Below are positions 10,701-22,778 of a stretch of DNA of 64,000 nt, piece by piece. A program made the translations under genes and the position numbers. Every line of letters starts with the position of its first letter. The first letter of the stretch is position 1. This stretch comes from Pieris napi (Eukaryota > Arthropoda > Insecta > Lepidoptera > Pieridae): assembly GCF_905475465.1 (NCBI RefSeq), contig NC_062251.1:5015001-5079000 (forward strand), given 5' to 3'. Under the pieces are notes generated by a model, which saw only the letters and a program-made list of their open reading frames with translations, searched no databases and was not told the origin of the DNA.

Positions 10701-11365
10701 AGGTTGTCGTTAAAATTGAATAGAACGTCGTCATCATACCCAAAAATTTATATTGGGGAAGAGTTTCGTTAATTTTATTCAAATTATTTTTAAAGTAGCT
10801 ATCTGCTAACTAAGAACCGATCCAAATGGAAAGTTCAAGAGGAGGCTTTTACCGTTGTGCAGAACACAAATGGAAATAACAATAACTAACACCCATTTGA
10901 TTTGTAATTTTTATAGTATCTAAGAAGATCACCTGATGTTGAGTGATACCGCCACTCATAGACAAACATTGCCAGTAGTCTCACACGTGCGTTGCCGGCC
11001 TTTTTATAATTGGTACGCTCTTTTCTTGAAAGACCCTAAGTGGAATTGGTTCGGCCTTTCTTTTACAGAACGGTGGCCTCGTCTGATGTTAATACCGCCC
11101 ATGGACAGTCACCGAATCGGTACGCTATTTTCTTGAAGGCTGTTATATTTGTATATTATTTCAAATAAACACAAACTTTTACGTATCGTAATTGATATTG
11201 AATCTATTCTTAATCCAAAATCCAAGGACGACTATGTATTGATATATTTCCAGCTGTTTTATACGCGACACGAGTTTTAATATCCCTAGAGGGCATATAT
11301 TTGTGATTCAACGTGGGTTAACCGTTTTACATACCATCTCTTCCATATATAATACTTCTCTAAAA
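7722..11365. other. AT-rich, no gene recognised
   Basis: No exon chain could be built on either strand. 9895-9950 carries the short repeat 'attgccacagggatt', also seen near 17900, 27650 and 61970. 10920-11140 holds two pieces of the 'gttgccggcctttttata' repeat. 8700-8890 is somewhat richer in GC but shows no convincing frame. Confidence 0.4.
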
Positions 11366-11746
11366 TAAAAAAGGGTGTGTGTACTTATGTACGCGCGTAA
11401 GAAGTTATACTTCTTTGGCATTATTAAAAATAGTTTTTGATTGCATGCAAATAATTAATTACAATTAAATAATCAAAGACAGGAATAGGAATCATTATAG
11501 TCAATAAAGTTCAGTTTATATTTGAAAAATTAAATAAATAAATATTTATTGTTATTCTCTTACATTAAGTGTAACATAAATTCTATTATTATTCGAATGT
11601 TGTTTTTAAATTATGTCCAATGCCGCATCTTCCGTGGGCAACTTCATTCTGTTAATTTTGTGTCACGGTGCGCGCGCTTCGTAAAATTTCACTCTCATCA
11701 ATTTTTCATAACGCGCCTAAAGAAGTATAACTTCAAAAATTGCATT
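11366..11746 (+). mobile_element. MITE family G, full-length copy
   Basis: It runs from 'gggtgtgtgtacttatgtac' and GAAGTTATACTTCTTTGGC at the left to GCGCCTAAAGAAGTATAAC at the right. Near the right end is the signature GTGTCACGGTGCGCGCG. Reverse copies lie at 22941, 38338 and 54474. The ends resemble family F but the interior differs. Confidence 0.65.
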
Positions 11747-13848
11747 ATACATAATAACTAAAAATATGTTTGATTTTTTCGTATTAGACTGTTTTTAACT
11801 TTTATCTTTAATATTCAACGGAATAATAGATTTTTTAAATATACTATTTATTAGTAAATATATATTTATACTTATATTTTTAAGCGTAAATCTAGTTCCA
11901 TGTCATATTCCTAGAATTTCTACTAAACCTTTAGAATTCAATTAGCACATTTATAGTTGAATGGTCTTTTTGAGTCTTTTTGAGTCTTCATCATTGTCTT
12001 CGTGGTGACGAGAGGCTAAAATGGCCTGTACATGGCGTTGCCTTTGATGCTGTTAGCTTGTCACTTTTAATTTTATTCATTCATTGAAATAAGATTAAAT
12101 TTCTCTTAGTAATAGAAAATATTTGTTTTTAGAGAAATAATCACATATAAGAACCTGTTTAGATTAATATTTTTGTTATTTAATTTCATTAATTCTTCTT
12201 ATAATAATAATTTCTTATAATAATTAAATTTCAAACAAATATCACAACAGCTCAGTCGTGCTATCTACACTCACACATACAACACGTGAAAAGTACTTGT
12301 AGAATGTAGAGTAATTGTTTACCTGTGTGCATCTTACAATGACCTTACGGAATTCCAAATTTGAAACTTTTTTATAAAAATCTTGTAACCTGGCTTAGGT
12401 ATTGTCGAATATATTCATTATTTATAACATTAAAGTTAAAACTTTTTAGGTTCTAGTAATATCTATACACTTGTATATGTATACTTATACACACAAAACA
12501 CTTATAATCTAATTTGTTATGGTAAAATTGTTAAATTAACAATTGTTTTTTTCCATTGATACGTAATAAATATTTAATATAATACATACGTACCTACAAT
12601 CTATATAAATAACATTAGATTTCAATAAAGTTAATAAAAAGTTGTCAAACAAGTTAAAAAAGTTTCTACTTGACACTGTTCGAAATTCAAATTCCTTTTA
12701 CCATGGGGCGCACACCCTTATTAATAATAACTTATTCGTCCCGCTCTAGCACGTGCCGTGACGATATCTCCATCCTCGTCTACTTGCAAATGAAAAATCA
12801 ATGTGCACTTGTCTTCTGTCAGCCATCTTGTATTATTGTTGACATTTAAAAGTCCGCATAAATTATGTCTACTTTTGCTCGTGAATTAGTTAATTACCGG
12901 AATAAATCATAAATATTGGTAAGCTATCATTCGTCCAGTAAAACTATATTTCTCCTTTCATTATAATATAATATAAAAATCTTGTAATACATAAATATCC
13001 AAAGCTTTGGTAAACAAAAACTTTCTTAAAAATTTGTTTACTTGAAAAAAAAATTAAAAACCGCATACTAATCTGATGAGTAGTTCCAGATATGGAGAGT
13101 AATTGCCCTTTTAATTTTTTTATGTACTTTAAAACTTAAATAATATTTTTATTTTTTCCACAGAGACCAAACTTTTTAAATTTGTTTTGATTTTCATTTT
13201 AATTATTTTTAATTATTTATATTATTACTTTTTAGGTTAAGAAAATTGTAAATACTTTTTTAAATTAATTAATAAAGAATTACTGATGTATATAAAGTCT
13301 TGGGATGTTACTCAGAGTCGAGACTTAGCGCTAAGTAAGACTCATGTATGTCAAAATACATATTTGTCTCGATATTACATTTATTTAAACTAAGGTCATC
13401 TCTTTCTATCAAATTTTGGTTTTGTTGCGATGAAAGAGGACATCATTGTTTTGTTAAAACTGTGTTATATGACATAATAATTAAACAACTGGTTATTATA
13501 TGTAATTTTATAAAATATAATAATATATATTAATAAAATTAGACCATAAAAATTATATAAAAAAACCAAATGAAAATAAACAAAGTACCAGGCGATCAGA
13601 AATGTGAGAGGGTGGTCCACGTGCTACTACACCCCCGTTTCAATCACGCTGTGACGTCACGCAATACCTCAGCAAATTTTTATTTTAAACTCATGCAGAC
13701 ACATTTCTACGTCTGTTTTGTTGTTTGTTGTTTAAAATAAAACAATTCTTAAGATTCGAATTTTAAACAATAATTTTGTAGCGGCCCAAACTAAATGATA
13801 GTAAGTAGGCGATACAAAAAGAAATAACAAAGTTTTGAACATATGATA
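11747..13848. other. AT-rich, no gene recognised
   Basis: Nothing supports an exon. A CACGTG-containing patch near 12750 and a GC-richer patch at 13600-13680 are noted but unassigned. Confidence 0.4.
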
Positions 13849-14155
13849 TCTAATATATAAAATTCTCGTGTCACAGTTTTCGTTGCCATACTCCTCCGAA
13901 ACGGCTTGACCGATTTTGATGAAATTTTTTGTGCTTATCCGGTATCAATGAGAATCGCCCAACATCTATTTTTCATCGCCCTAAATGTTAGGGGTAGTCC
14001 ACCCCTAATTTTTATTTTTTAGACAAAATTTTTAATTTCTATTTTTTTATGATACGGCATAGAGAAATACATACAACCCCGTTTTTTTTACTGAACTAAA
14101 AAGAAATTCTAGAAATAATATACATAGCAAAACAAACGTTTTCCGGGTCAGCTAG
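13849..14155 (+). mobile_element. Non-autonomous Helitron, family A
   Basis: It starts TCTAATATATAAAATTCTCG after an A and ends TTTCCGGGTCAGCTAG before a T. It is intact at both ends and has no coding. Confidence 0.75.
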
Positions 14156-14440
14156 TATTATATAGAATTGTGGCATATACAGGAATTTAGGTACAAACTG
14201 CACGATAATGGGCCTAGGGCAAAAATGTATACAGTACACCAGCTGTAGGTATACACTATACATCTCCATGACCCATTTTACGTAGATAACTAAGATACGC
14301 TTCATACCCTTATAAAGTCAAATCTTGACATAATTCGCATAGCGCAAAACAACTTTTATATGCAAAACTTAATAAATACTTTAATTTGATAAAAAAAATA
14401 TTAACGTAGTGTCAACAATAAATTCAAATACATAATTTAA

Positions 14441-14760
14441 ATTTAGAATAGACAAATGATAGATAAGAAATTAAAATTGTGTGCCTAATGCCTATATTAC
14501 ACATTCAAATATATTTAAAATTAGAAATACAAAATTTGAATTAGGAATAGACAAAAAATAGATAAGAATTTAAAATTGTATACCTATATTACACGTTTAA
14601 ATATATTTTGAATAAGAAATACAAAATTTGAATTTAGAATAATTTTGATACGCAAATAAATGTAATAATCGTCCTTGATGCCTTAAGTTCTATGTTCAAA
14701 CGTATTTGAAATAAGAACACAGTGTAAAATAGAAAATTTCTAAACGTCAAATTCGAATTT
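14441..14760. repeat. Diverged tandem repeat, ~95-bp unit, about three copies
   Basis: Units start at 14441, 14540 and 14632. They share 'tttagaatagaca', 'cctatattacac', 'aaatatatttaaaa' and 'agaaatacaaaatttga'. The third unit is strongly diverged. Confidence 0.55.
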
Positions 14761-15000
14761 GGAATGATTTTGATCGCAGGCAGACGACACTCGAGCGAGT
14801 GGCGTCTCACTCCAGTCTTTACTTATGTAGGCACCGGCCAGGCTACGTTGAACCGCGTAATGTCACCCCTGCGCGGTTTGCGTGGGCGGTTATAGTACGC
14901 GCGGGGCACGCGGGAGGTCATTGCAAGTTGGGTGAAGCGGTACCGTCGGCTACAGCGTATAGATAGATAGGCACGGGGTGGGCGAGTACAGTCGTCGCTA
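14760..15000. promoter_or_regulatory. GC-rich island, possible promoter
   Basis: This 240-bp stretch is strikingly richer in G+C and CpG than its surroundings (for example gtacgcgcggggcacgcggg) and looks unlike the nearby repeats. An initiator-like 'gtacagtcgtcgct' lies near 14988. No linked coding exon could be identified, so promoter is only a suggestion. Confidence 0.25.
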
Positions 15001-16744
15001 AATGTTTAATTAATTAATAATTATTTTTAGTTTTTAATGCGTTACTATACTAAAATGACCTTCTTGTATAATAAAAAAATACGTTACATTTGTTAAGTCA
15101 ATACTGTTTTGGACTTTGAAATGAAAGATTAATAAAAAAACTGATACTATCCAACATTAATAAATTATTCTTTAAATGAATTAATTCAACTTATGATTTA
15201 TAGTATTTGCCTGTTATTGAAACTGATAAGCTACACGTGTAATATAAAATATTTATATCAAACTTTTCATACATTTATTTGAATCAATGTTTTTATTTAT
15301 AATATCACGCCTTTTTCCCGAAGGGGTAGGTAGAGACCACGGATCTCTTGCTACCCACCTCTCTCGCTACATCCACTTCTCTAGTACCAGTAATCCAGGA
15401 GGGATTTAGTCCAGGTATGTCCAAGGCTAGCAAACTTTACCATCCTGTACATACATTAAATTTAAATGCGACCTAATTAAAAAAATCAATTAGCCTTTAT
15501 CACCCGACTGTACCGATATACCTACGTACCGTTCACCTATATTTATTTGTGCACACACACAAACGCGGTTCATAGCACCCCCACATAGAATCGTATACGA
15601 GCGAGTATTTTATTCGGAGGATAATTTTGCGATTTTTGCTGGACGATTTTTTTCTTATAGACCTTTTTTTTACTACGGCTTGGGACTGTATATTACTCAG
15701 GATAAAATAGCAAAATGTTTCTTAAATACAACAAGGCAAACCGTTAGGTGGCTCTACTTTAAGTGATTTCGCCATTCACACTTAATGCCAGAGGGCTCGC
15801 AAGTGCGTTGCCGGCCTTTGAAAATTTTTCTTGTTCCTTTTTATAAAATCAGTTAAGCGGTGTAAAAAGAGACGGTTAGGTTAAGTGTGGCGTATGTCAA
15901 ATTGACATACATGATACAACAGTCAAACTCAACTTGACTTTTGACACAGTACCTTCGTACGGTTCTAATGTCAATCAAATGGTATTTCTACTATTAAACA
16001 TTAATGGGCCCACTTATTTAAAAGAAAAATTACAAATGTTATAGGTACCGACATAATGTTACTATACTAGAAGGGTAGGACAGTTTCTGCGTTCGCTTGG
16101 TTAGCGTTGAGAATCGACGTGACGTCATATACGTTTAAACGGGGCGTTTGATTGTGATTGGTTATAACCTATAATTGTTTGTTCTTTTCACGCCCGTGAC
16201 ACTTTAAATATACATAAACGAGACAAAACATTATTTAAGCTATATTAATAAGACCGTAGCCACTGCCTAGAAGCAAGAAACATTCTTCTACTAACTCTTC
16301 TTATAAAGGCTAGGCTTTATAAAATTACATAATTTGTAAGTGTACTTTTAATTCTTTTGATTCAATAATAATAATATATTTTTTCTCCCATATAATATTT
16401 GTAACAAACAATACAAGAAGGTATTGGAAGACTGGTTTCCAAGCTAGGTAAGAACCTGTGATATGGATAACCAGGCATGTCAAAAAAATACATACATACA
16501 TGAGTTGGCAAACCAATTTAGTAGCAAAGTTGGTAACTAGCGACACCTACAATCACTGCGATGACGTCATATTTTAAAACGCGATATCGAAGTAATTTCA
16601 AATAAGCATATATACCGCTTCTCGACTTTAGGTAGTTAGGTCTTCAGGCCATTAGTTAGACTGATCGAGGACCTCTTGTTTGAGGAGCTGTTCACTAACC
16701 TTCCTCCACGGTAAATAGTAGAAATTTAAAAAGTTTCAACTAAC
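15001..16744. other. No gene recognised; small repeat pieces
   Basis: 15308-15430 is the common lepidopteran repeat 'cccgaaggggtaggtagaga'. 15780-15830 is a 'gcaagtgcgttgccggcc' tail. 16540-16610 shares 'gcgatgacgtca' and flanking bases with 4690-4770. A spliced gene probably continues leftward from the exon at 16745, but I found no partner exon here. Confidence 0.4.
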
Positions 16745-17103
16745 CTGTCAACAGGTGGCGGTAGCGGCGCCATCATGTGCGGATGCGGCGGCATCGCATG
16801 TGGCGGGTGGGGGTGGAAGGGCGAGCCGGGTGGCGCGAAGCCCGGCCCAGGGAACTGGCCGGGAGGGAAGCCCCCGCCGGAGCCCGGCCGGGCTGACGGA
16901 CTCCCAAAGGGCCCGGCCGCCGCGTAGGGACCCGCGAAGCCGGGCCCCGGGCCGGGCGTGGAGGGCGCGGGGGAGGCGGCGAACGCCGGCCCCGCGGGGG
17001 AGCCCGCTGGGGGCGCGAAGGAGGGGAACGGCTCGCTGGACTTCCACCCCGGGCCCCCGGCCTCGTCCAGCGCGGGCACACGCCGCTGTAGGCCCACCGA
17101 CAT
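16745..17103 (-). CDS. Proline/glycine-rich exon of an unidentified gene
   Basis: Minus-strand exon of 359 bp. CTTCCAG immediately precedes an ATG at 17103-17101, and GACAG/GTTAGT ends the exon at 16745. The open frame gives about 119 residues beginning MSVGLQRRVPALDEAGG. A low-complexity region rich in Pro, Gly, Ala and Ser follows, then a His/Pro/Met patch (HPHPPHAMPPHPHMMAPLPP) and PVDR at the donor. G+C is extremely high compared with the AT-rich flanks, which argues for constrained coding sequence. The ATG may be the true start (with a 5'-UTR exon upstream at higher coordinates) or an internal Met. The protein continues in exons I could not find. I do not recognise the gene; a nuclear regulatory protein is a guess from composition only. 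Confidence 0.55.
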
Positions 17104-18427
17104 CTGGAAGGTTTCATTACAACATTATTTCGATTCGAAGTTGATCTTGTTACTTTAAAATTAAATAAATTAAAAAGTATTGTTCTCGTATTATGAAGAA
17201 AAAGTACACAGGTCTTACATACAAAAAAAATCTAATAATGTAAATAATTCTCGACTTACTTCAACACATAAAAATTTCATCAAAATCTGTCTAGCCGTTT
17301 AGGAGTTTAACTACGAACACATGCACAGAATATTTATATATATACCAGCTGTTTATTTAAAACAACCTAGATACCGACTGCAGCGCCATCTGCCGAGGTG
17401 AATCTAAACCATACAGGGCGCCACCCAAACGCAGACAACAAAATTCATTCAAATCGGTCCAGCCGTTTAAGAGGAGTTCAGTAAACACGTACAGTAGAAT
17501 TATATAAAGATGGGACATGAAGATGACATTAGATTATGACACTTGACACTTCATCATAATCAGTCCACGTACAGGGGAGCCATGTTTACATAAAGAACTA
17601 ATCGACCAATTGATATCCTCCCCCTTTTATAAGTCAGTCAAAACCTAGTCGGACGAGAAAGGAAGAGTCAGGGTCAAGAACGGTAACTCTCTCATCATGA
17701 CCAAATCATTGTTTCTTCAGAATAAAGCACTGGTCATTAATGCTCTATTGAAGTTATTCAATTGTAAAATTGCTCATGCATAATAAAATAAGAGGTAAAT
17801 TTAATAATTAAAGATATAAGTCGGCGTCTGGTAACACTGGTGACAGCTCAGAGCTGGTGCTCTCCTCGCTCAAAGTATCACAATACAGCATAAAAGGTAC
17901 ACTGCCACAGGGATCAAAATTTTTAAGTTTATATTCTACTAGTAGACTCGGCCAAGCGTTGCTGTGGCTAAGATTTTTGTTAGTAGCAAACTGTTCAAGA
18001 GAAACAGCAGGAGAACACCAATCCACCATGTTTTTTTGGTGGTTATGCCATTAAATTGTAGCTTATGTGAAATTTTGATAAGGATCAATACCTAGGTACG
18101 AATAAAGAGCCTTTTCTAGCGGTGGTATTTTAATAAAAAAAATTTAATAAAACGACGCTTATTGTGACGTAACTATAAAAGATAGAGACATGCTGTCGCG
18201 ACATTTTATGTAGATATGTCCTGAAAAATTGTAGTATATCATTTTGTTCTATCATTAATAGTTTTTTGTCTATTTTTTACACCTTGGGTTAGCTTATTCA
18301 AGTTTTAGTAAGCAACCCTATTTTTTTTGAAAATGAAACAGCCTATGTCACTCGGGAATAGTGTAGTTTGCCAACGGTGAAAGAATTTTTGAAATCGATC
18401 CAGTAGTTTCGGAGCCTATTCATTTTG
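17104..18427. mobile_element. Repeat cluster: Helitron pieces and a short dispersed repeat
   Basis: 17260-17343 and 17344-17510 are decayed Helitron segments with the conserved 'tcggtccagccgtttaagag' (family E, minus). 17815-17935 is a dispersed repeat ending 'ggtacactgccacagggatc', also near 27650 and 61970. 17939-18085 is a 3' fragment of Helitron family B (CTAGTAGACTCGGCC...). No exon is apparent. Confidence 0.5.
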
Positions 18428-18655
18428 AAGTTATACTGCTTTTGGCGCGTTAGGGAAAAATTATGAGAGTAAATTATTACGATGCGCGCGCACACCGTCA
18501 CAAAAAACCGACACCGTAAAGTTAGCTATAGTCAACAAAACCAAACTTTCAATGTATTTAATACCTTTTGTCTTTTATTAGTGTCGTTTTTTTTTATAAA
18601 ATTTTCGAAAAGATTTTTATCTTGTAACGCCAAAGTATAACTTCTAACGCGTATA
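18428..18655 (-). mobile_element. MITE family F copy
   Basis: It starts 'gaagttatactgcttttggc', carries GCGCGCACACCGTCAC at 18486 and ends 'aaagtataacttctaacgcg'. It is shorter than the copy at 3574 through internal deletion. Confidence 0.6.
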
Positions 18656-20037
18656 CATACACACACGTTTTTATATTATTATTATAATATAAATATTACT
18701 ACACAACAAATGTTATATTACGCGTTATGCAATTGGCTTTGAAATAGCTGCAGCCGCTATTTATGTAATAAAACAATCTAATGGCCGCGTTTCTCTTTAC
18801 GAGAGATATCTCGTATACTTATAACATAACATATAAATCGACACATTTCGATTTTCATAGTTTTTGATTTGTTTTAAAACAATTATCCAATACAAAATTA
18901 TGGTATTGAATCCCTTGATTGTGAAGAATACGATCTGATGTTTTTAACTCAATAAAAATCGAATTAAGTCAACGATTATCTAGTTGATAAAAGGGCCTGG
19001 GACTAGTGCTAGACAGGCTACTTCTAATTAATTTGCGATATTTGTTTTAAAATAAGTGTTGTTTGATGATTTGCTATTTTACAAGAGTACCGAGAGTTTT
19101 TTACGCCGGCTTTTTCTCTCGGCCTACACCCGATGAGTAGGGATGCCTACAAATTAAAATTTAATGACGTGGAATAAGTGATACATGTATCTTATGTTCC
19201 ATAATAAACATATTTTTTTTTAAATAATTTATTGCAAGAATATGGTACAAAAATGTGTAAGGTGGTACAATCACACACACAATGGCGTACAAATTTGTCT
19301 TTAAAGGAATTTTACATTATTAGTATTTGTATCGTACATATCATACTTTATTAAATTTATATCAACTACAGTGTCTCACGCAAATAATTATTTATTGAAT
19401 AGTACATTTTTTCCAAAAGTAATACACCAAGTCGTTTTTTAAAGACTCTAGACGGAAGATCTTTTAATTCTTTTGGTAAATTATTGTAAACCTTAATTGC
19501 CATACAAAAGGCGTTTTTCCCCATGTCTACTTCTTACTTCGACTTAAAAATATGTAGGTATGTTTCTGTGCACATAACTTTATTCATATAGGTAAACAAA
19601 TACATAAATTAATACTAAATTTAAATTTACTGCCAGTTTTTTGTTAATATAATAGTACTCTATTATGCCATTGTGTCCAGGGACTTTTTCTATCTCTTAA
19701 ATTTATACTAAAAAGATACAATATTCCTTTACTACCAGTTCGCAAGTCAAGGGCGTAGTGTGGGCAAGAAGAACTGGTAAGAAACTCTCCGCCACTCTTT
19801 ACACACTATTTGCAACTCGCTTTATAATATTTCATACAATACAAGGCGAACCCAACTATTTACGTATCAGTCATGTATCGCATACCTTCAGATTATAACA
19901 CATACTATCAGCAAATAGATATATAGGTATTTAATATACGTAAAAAATCTTAAAAAAACATACAAAACTCTGGTATCTTTTATTCGATATAATGACTTTA
20001 TTATTCCTCTTTTATATTAAATATATTATAATGATTA
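18656..20037. other. Mostly unassigned, with LINE relics
   Basis: Apart from the LINE remnant at 19366-19533 and a reversed LINE 3' block at 19735-19805 (ccagttcgcaagtcaagggc), no element or exon is recognised. Confidence 0.4.
19366..19533 (-). pseudogene. LINE reverse-transcriptase C-terminal remnant
   Basis: About 53 codons on the minus strand end in a stop at 19366-19368. The pattern GKNAFCMAIKVYNNLPKELK ... FKKRLGVLLLEKMYYS is typical of the extreme C-terminus of jockey/CR1-type LINE ORF2 proteins (LYNxLPxxIK ... FKxxLKxxLLxxxFYS). It is 5'-truncated just upstream, where a stop interrupts the frame. The 3' UTR that follows (ataaatttaataaagtatga) is repeated at 21470-21520. Confidence 0.6.
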
Positions 20038-20312
20038 GTATTGACCTAGTGGCTTCAGCGTGCGTTTCTCATCCCTGAGGTCGTAGGTTCGAACGGCTGT
20101 GCACCAATGTACTTATCTATGCGCATTTAACATTCGCTCGAACGGTGAAGGAAAACATCGTGAGGAAACCGACATGTCTTACAAAAAGTCGACGGCGCGT
20201 GTCAGGCACTGGAGGCTGATCACCTACTTGCCTATTAGATTGACAAATCATGAAACAGACTCGGAAATCTGACGCCCAGACCTAAAGAGGATGTAGCGCC
20301 ACTGATTTATTT
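20038..20312 (+). mobile_element. tRNA-derived SINE (family S1)
   Basis: The A-box region 'tgacctagtggcttcagcg', a B box with a small deletion (GGTTCGAACGG), the family body and the end 'aaagaggatgtagcgccact' are present. It is nearly full length. Confidence 0.75.
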
Positions 20313-20321
20313 TATTTCAAA

Positions 20322-20500
20322 CTAGCTGGCCTGGCGAACATCGTACCGCCTCACAGTCGATTCTTTTTTTTTAAATACTTATTTTGCTATTCGGGACACC
20401 GGTCTAGCTAGTAAGATAAAAAAAAGAAAGTTTTGTTGTATTACAACAAATATATTATGTCAAAAAATAAAAATTTACCTTCCCGGAACCACTCCACTAA
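20322..20500 (-). mobile_element. Helitron family C, 3' fragment
   Basis: It starts at CTAG and matches 'ctggcctggcgaacatcgta' of the complete copies at 34397 and 37262. The 5' part is missing. Confidence 0.65.
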
Positions 20501-20838
20501 CACTTGAATATAGTGTATACTGCACCAGACTCTGAATAGCAGAGATTCTGGTGTGGGTCGAATCCCACATACCCCTACAACTTAAGGGGACAGGGGGTGC
20601 GCAAATGCACTTGCACCTCGGATATAAAAAAAGGGATTTTTTATATATATAATGGGGGGGGGGGGGGGGACGAGCCTACGGGACGCCCAAACAGGCAGTC
20701 ATGGAAACCCATTTTTAGTGGTTGCGTTGCCTGCTTTTGAGAAGTACATGAAGTACCTACTTTAAATAGTTGCAGGTCGTATCTCTCAGGGAAGACTCTG
20801 ACCGGGAGTGGATTCCACAGAAGTATCTGTTACTGATA
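20501..20838. other. Unassigned, with a poly-G run
   Basis: A tRNA-like relic (gtgggtcgaatcccac) lies near 20550. An unbroken G run of about 14 lies at 20656-20669. No gene is seen. Confidence 0.4.
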
Positions 20839-21090
20839 AGGGAGCGTTCAAGTTTTACGGAACGTATTTTTTTTCCTTTTGTAAAACGTTACGATACGGG
20901 GCGGGGATTAAATTACGCGTTATTGTTAATATTTTTTTCGACTTACACCACATAATAGTAACTAAAGAGTCACTAGGTTTTCACGAAACGTTTTACTTTA
21001 CTTGGGCACAGTACTGTACTTGGGTACTGAATAACGTTACGGCGAGTTACATGGGGGGGGGGGTAATGGGGGTCAATAATCTCGTTTTGC
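20839..21090 (+). mobile_element. MITE family H, right end lost
   Basis: It starts GGGAGCGTTCAAGTTTTACG and contains the family interior 'acgttacgatacggggcggg' and 'cttgggcacagtactgtact', then a G run. The right inverted repeat is not recognisable. Complete copies are at 32875 and 41464. Confidence 0.6.
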
Positions 21091-21384
21091 GTTTGATGTG
21101 TTTCGTAATTGTCAAACATTTAATATTTACCTGTCGATACGGTAAAGTATCCCCTCAAAAGAACAAAAACAAAGAAGCTTTCGAATCGAATATATAAAAA
21201 TTTCAAAACTCAACTCTATGGTACAACTCTTACACAAGAAGTTAGTACTAGGTACGAAGTTCTAATTCATTTATTCTTGGCCTCAGCACGCGATACAACA
21301 ATACAATTATGGCTCGCGATACTTTTATGTCTCTACTTCTAAGTACTAGATAAAAGTCATATGATTTATTTTATATTATTTATT

Positions 21385-21524
21385 AAATCTTATTAGAATT
21401 TTAATATTATTAATATTATTATTATATTATTATTATTAATATTAATATTATTATTAATTATTATATTATTTGTATCATACTTTATTAAATTTATATCAAC
21501 TATAGTGTCGCAAATAATTATTTA
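21385..21524. repeat. TAA/TTA-rich microsatellite and LINE 3' UTR fragment
   Basis: 21385-21470 is an imperfect (ATT)n tract. 21470-21520 repeats the 3' UTR of the LINE remnant at 19366 (catactttattaaatttata), so the tract may be that element's tail. Confidence 0.5.
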
Positions 21525-21896
21525 TTTTACGTAATTACGTGTCACGTTGTTGGCCCGCTATGGACTCCCTAAACTACTGAATCGATTTCAATCAAATTTG
21601 CACACCGTGTGTAGTTTGATCCAACTTAAAAGATAGGATAGCTTACATCTCAATATATACCCGCAATATTATTTTATTGCTAAATATTAGTTTATTATTT
21701 GATAGTTACAATTCTAACAGGTGGCGCTGTGTTGAAAGTACCAACGTTTCACATAAGCTACAATTTAATGGCATAACCACCAATAAAGCATGGTGGTCCC
21801 CATGACTGGTGTTCTCCTACTGTTTCCCTTGAATAGTTTACTACTATGTAATATAACAAAAACCTAAGCCACAGTAACGCTTGGCCGGTCTGCTAG
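21525..21896 (+). mobile_element. Non-autonomous Helitron, family B
   Basis: It runs from a degenerate 5' end (attacgtgtcacgttgttgg) to GGCCGGTCTGCTAG before a T. It is the only plus-strand copy of this family in the window. Confidence 0.7.
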
Positions 21897-21946
21897 TTTA
21901 ATAATAAAAATAACTAATCTTAAAATATAATAACTAAAATATATTA

Positions 21947-22156
21947 TTAGATGTCTTTAGACAAGGTTCCGAAGATACTGGCAGCGTTTCCCCTTTGAAT
22001 CGCCAGACTAATTCTTTGTCCAAGGTAGGTGCCAGATCTTCGGTCTCCTGTGATGTGGACTAACCTTTCTGCTATTTCTTTAAACAGCCTTATAGTGCTA
22101 AGACCCCACGGACCAAGGGTCTCGACACAGAATGGGATAGACTCCTGTATTTGCAT
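21947..22156 (-). pseudogene. LINE ORF2 C-terminal remnant
   Basis: 69 codons on the minus strand include SIPFCVETLGPWG, TGDRRSGTYLGQRISLAIQR and GNAAS, then a stop. I recognise this as the conserved C-terminal end of a reverse-transcriptase polyprotein of insect non-LTR retrotransposons. Only the end survives and the 5' part is absent. Confidence 0.6.
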
Positions 22157-22302
22157 GCTTTAGATAAAATATTAGGTCCTTACAAATGAAATTGACCTCA
22201 AACTCAAAATCTGCTCTTTGGTTAGGAATTTCAAATTCAATTTTTCAAAGCTACTCGTGTATTTTTCGAAAACCATGATTCATTTCATTTTCCCGTTTTA
22301 TT

Positions 22303-22430
22303 TTTGAAGTTATACTTCTTTTGACGCGTTAGGGAAAAATGATGAGAGTAAATTATTACGATGCGAGCACACCGTCACAAAAAACCGACACCCTGAAGTT
22401 AGCTATAGTCAAAATTTTAGTTTTTTCTAT
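22303..22430 (-). mobile_element. MITE family F, partial
   Basis: GAAGTTATACTTCTTTTGACGCG, then GCGAGCACACCGTCAC and 'gaagttagctatagtcaa'. The distal end is not present. Confidence 0.55.
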
Positions 22431-22469
22431 TGTGAGTGTCAGTGTGCCAGCGCTATTGGTATATATGTC

Positions 22470-22778
22470 ACCGTAAAATTGTAAACACCGTTAGATTGTA
22501 ATCTATCTCGCGAGATTATAAACTGTCGAAAGATTGTGAACCTCAACGAACTGCTTACAATTTAAATTATTATTATTCAGTAGTTATATGAAATTGTTGG
22601 AAAGTAAAATTAATCTGTAATTGACCGAAGAAGTTTGAATGATAACTAAGTTAGTGTAGTACAATCTACCGAATAATAATACGTTAAATTGTAAGCAGTA
22701 CGCTGAGGTTCACAATCTTTCGACAGTTTATAATCTCGCGAGATAGATTACAATCTAACGTTTTTTACAATTTTACGT
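22470..22778. mobile_element. MITE with ~90-bp terminal inverted repeats and a CTCGCGAGAT motif
   Basis: The left CGTAAAATTGTAAA and right TTTACAATTTTACG are inverted copies. The match extends inward through GTTAGATTGTAATCTATCTC, GCGAGATTATAAACTGTCG, AAAGATTGTGAACCTCA and TGCTTACAATTTAA. There is no coding. The superfamily is undetermined. Confidence 0.75.

Noticed and set aside
16755..17144. 129-codon frame on the plus strand and two other frames over the GC-rich exon
   Set aside because: Shadows caused by high GC. Only the minus frame starting at 17103 is bounded by good acceptor and donor sites.
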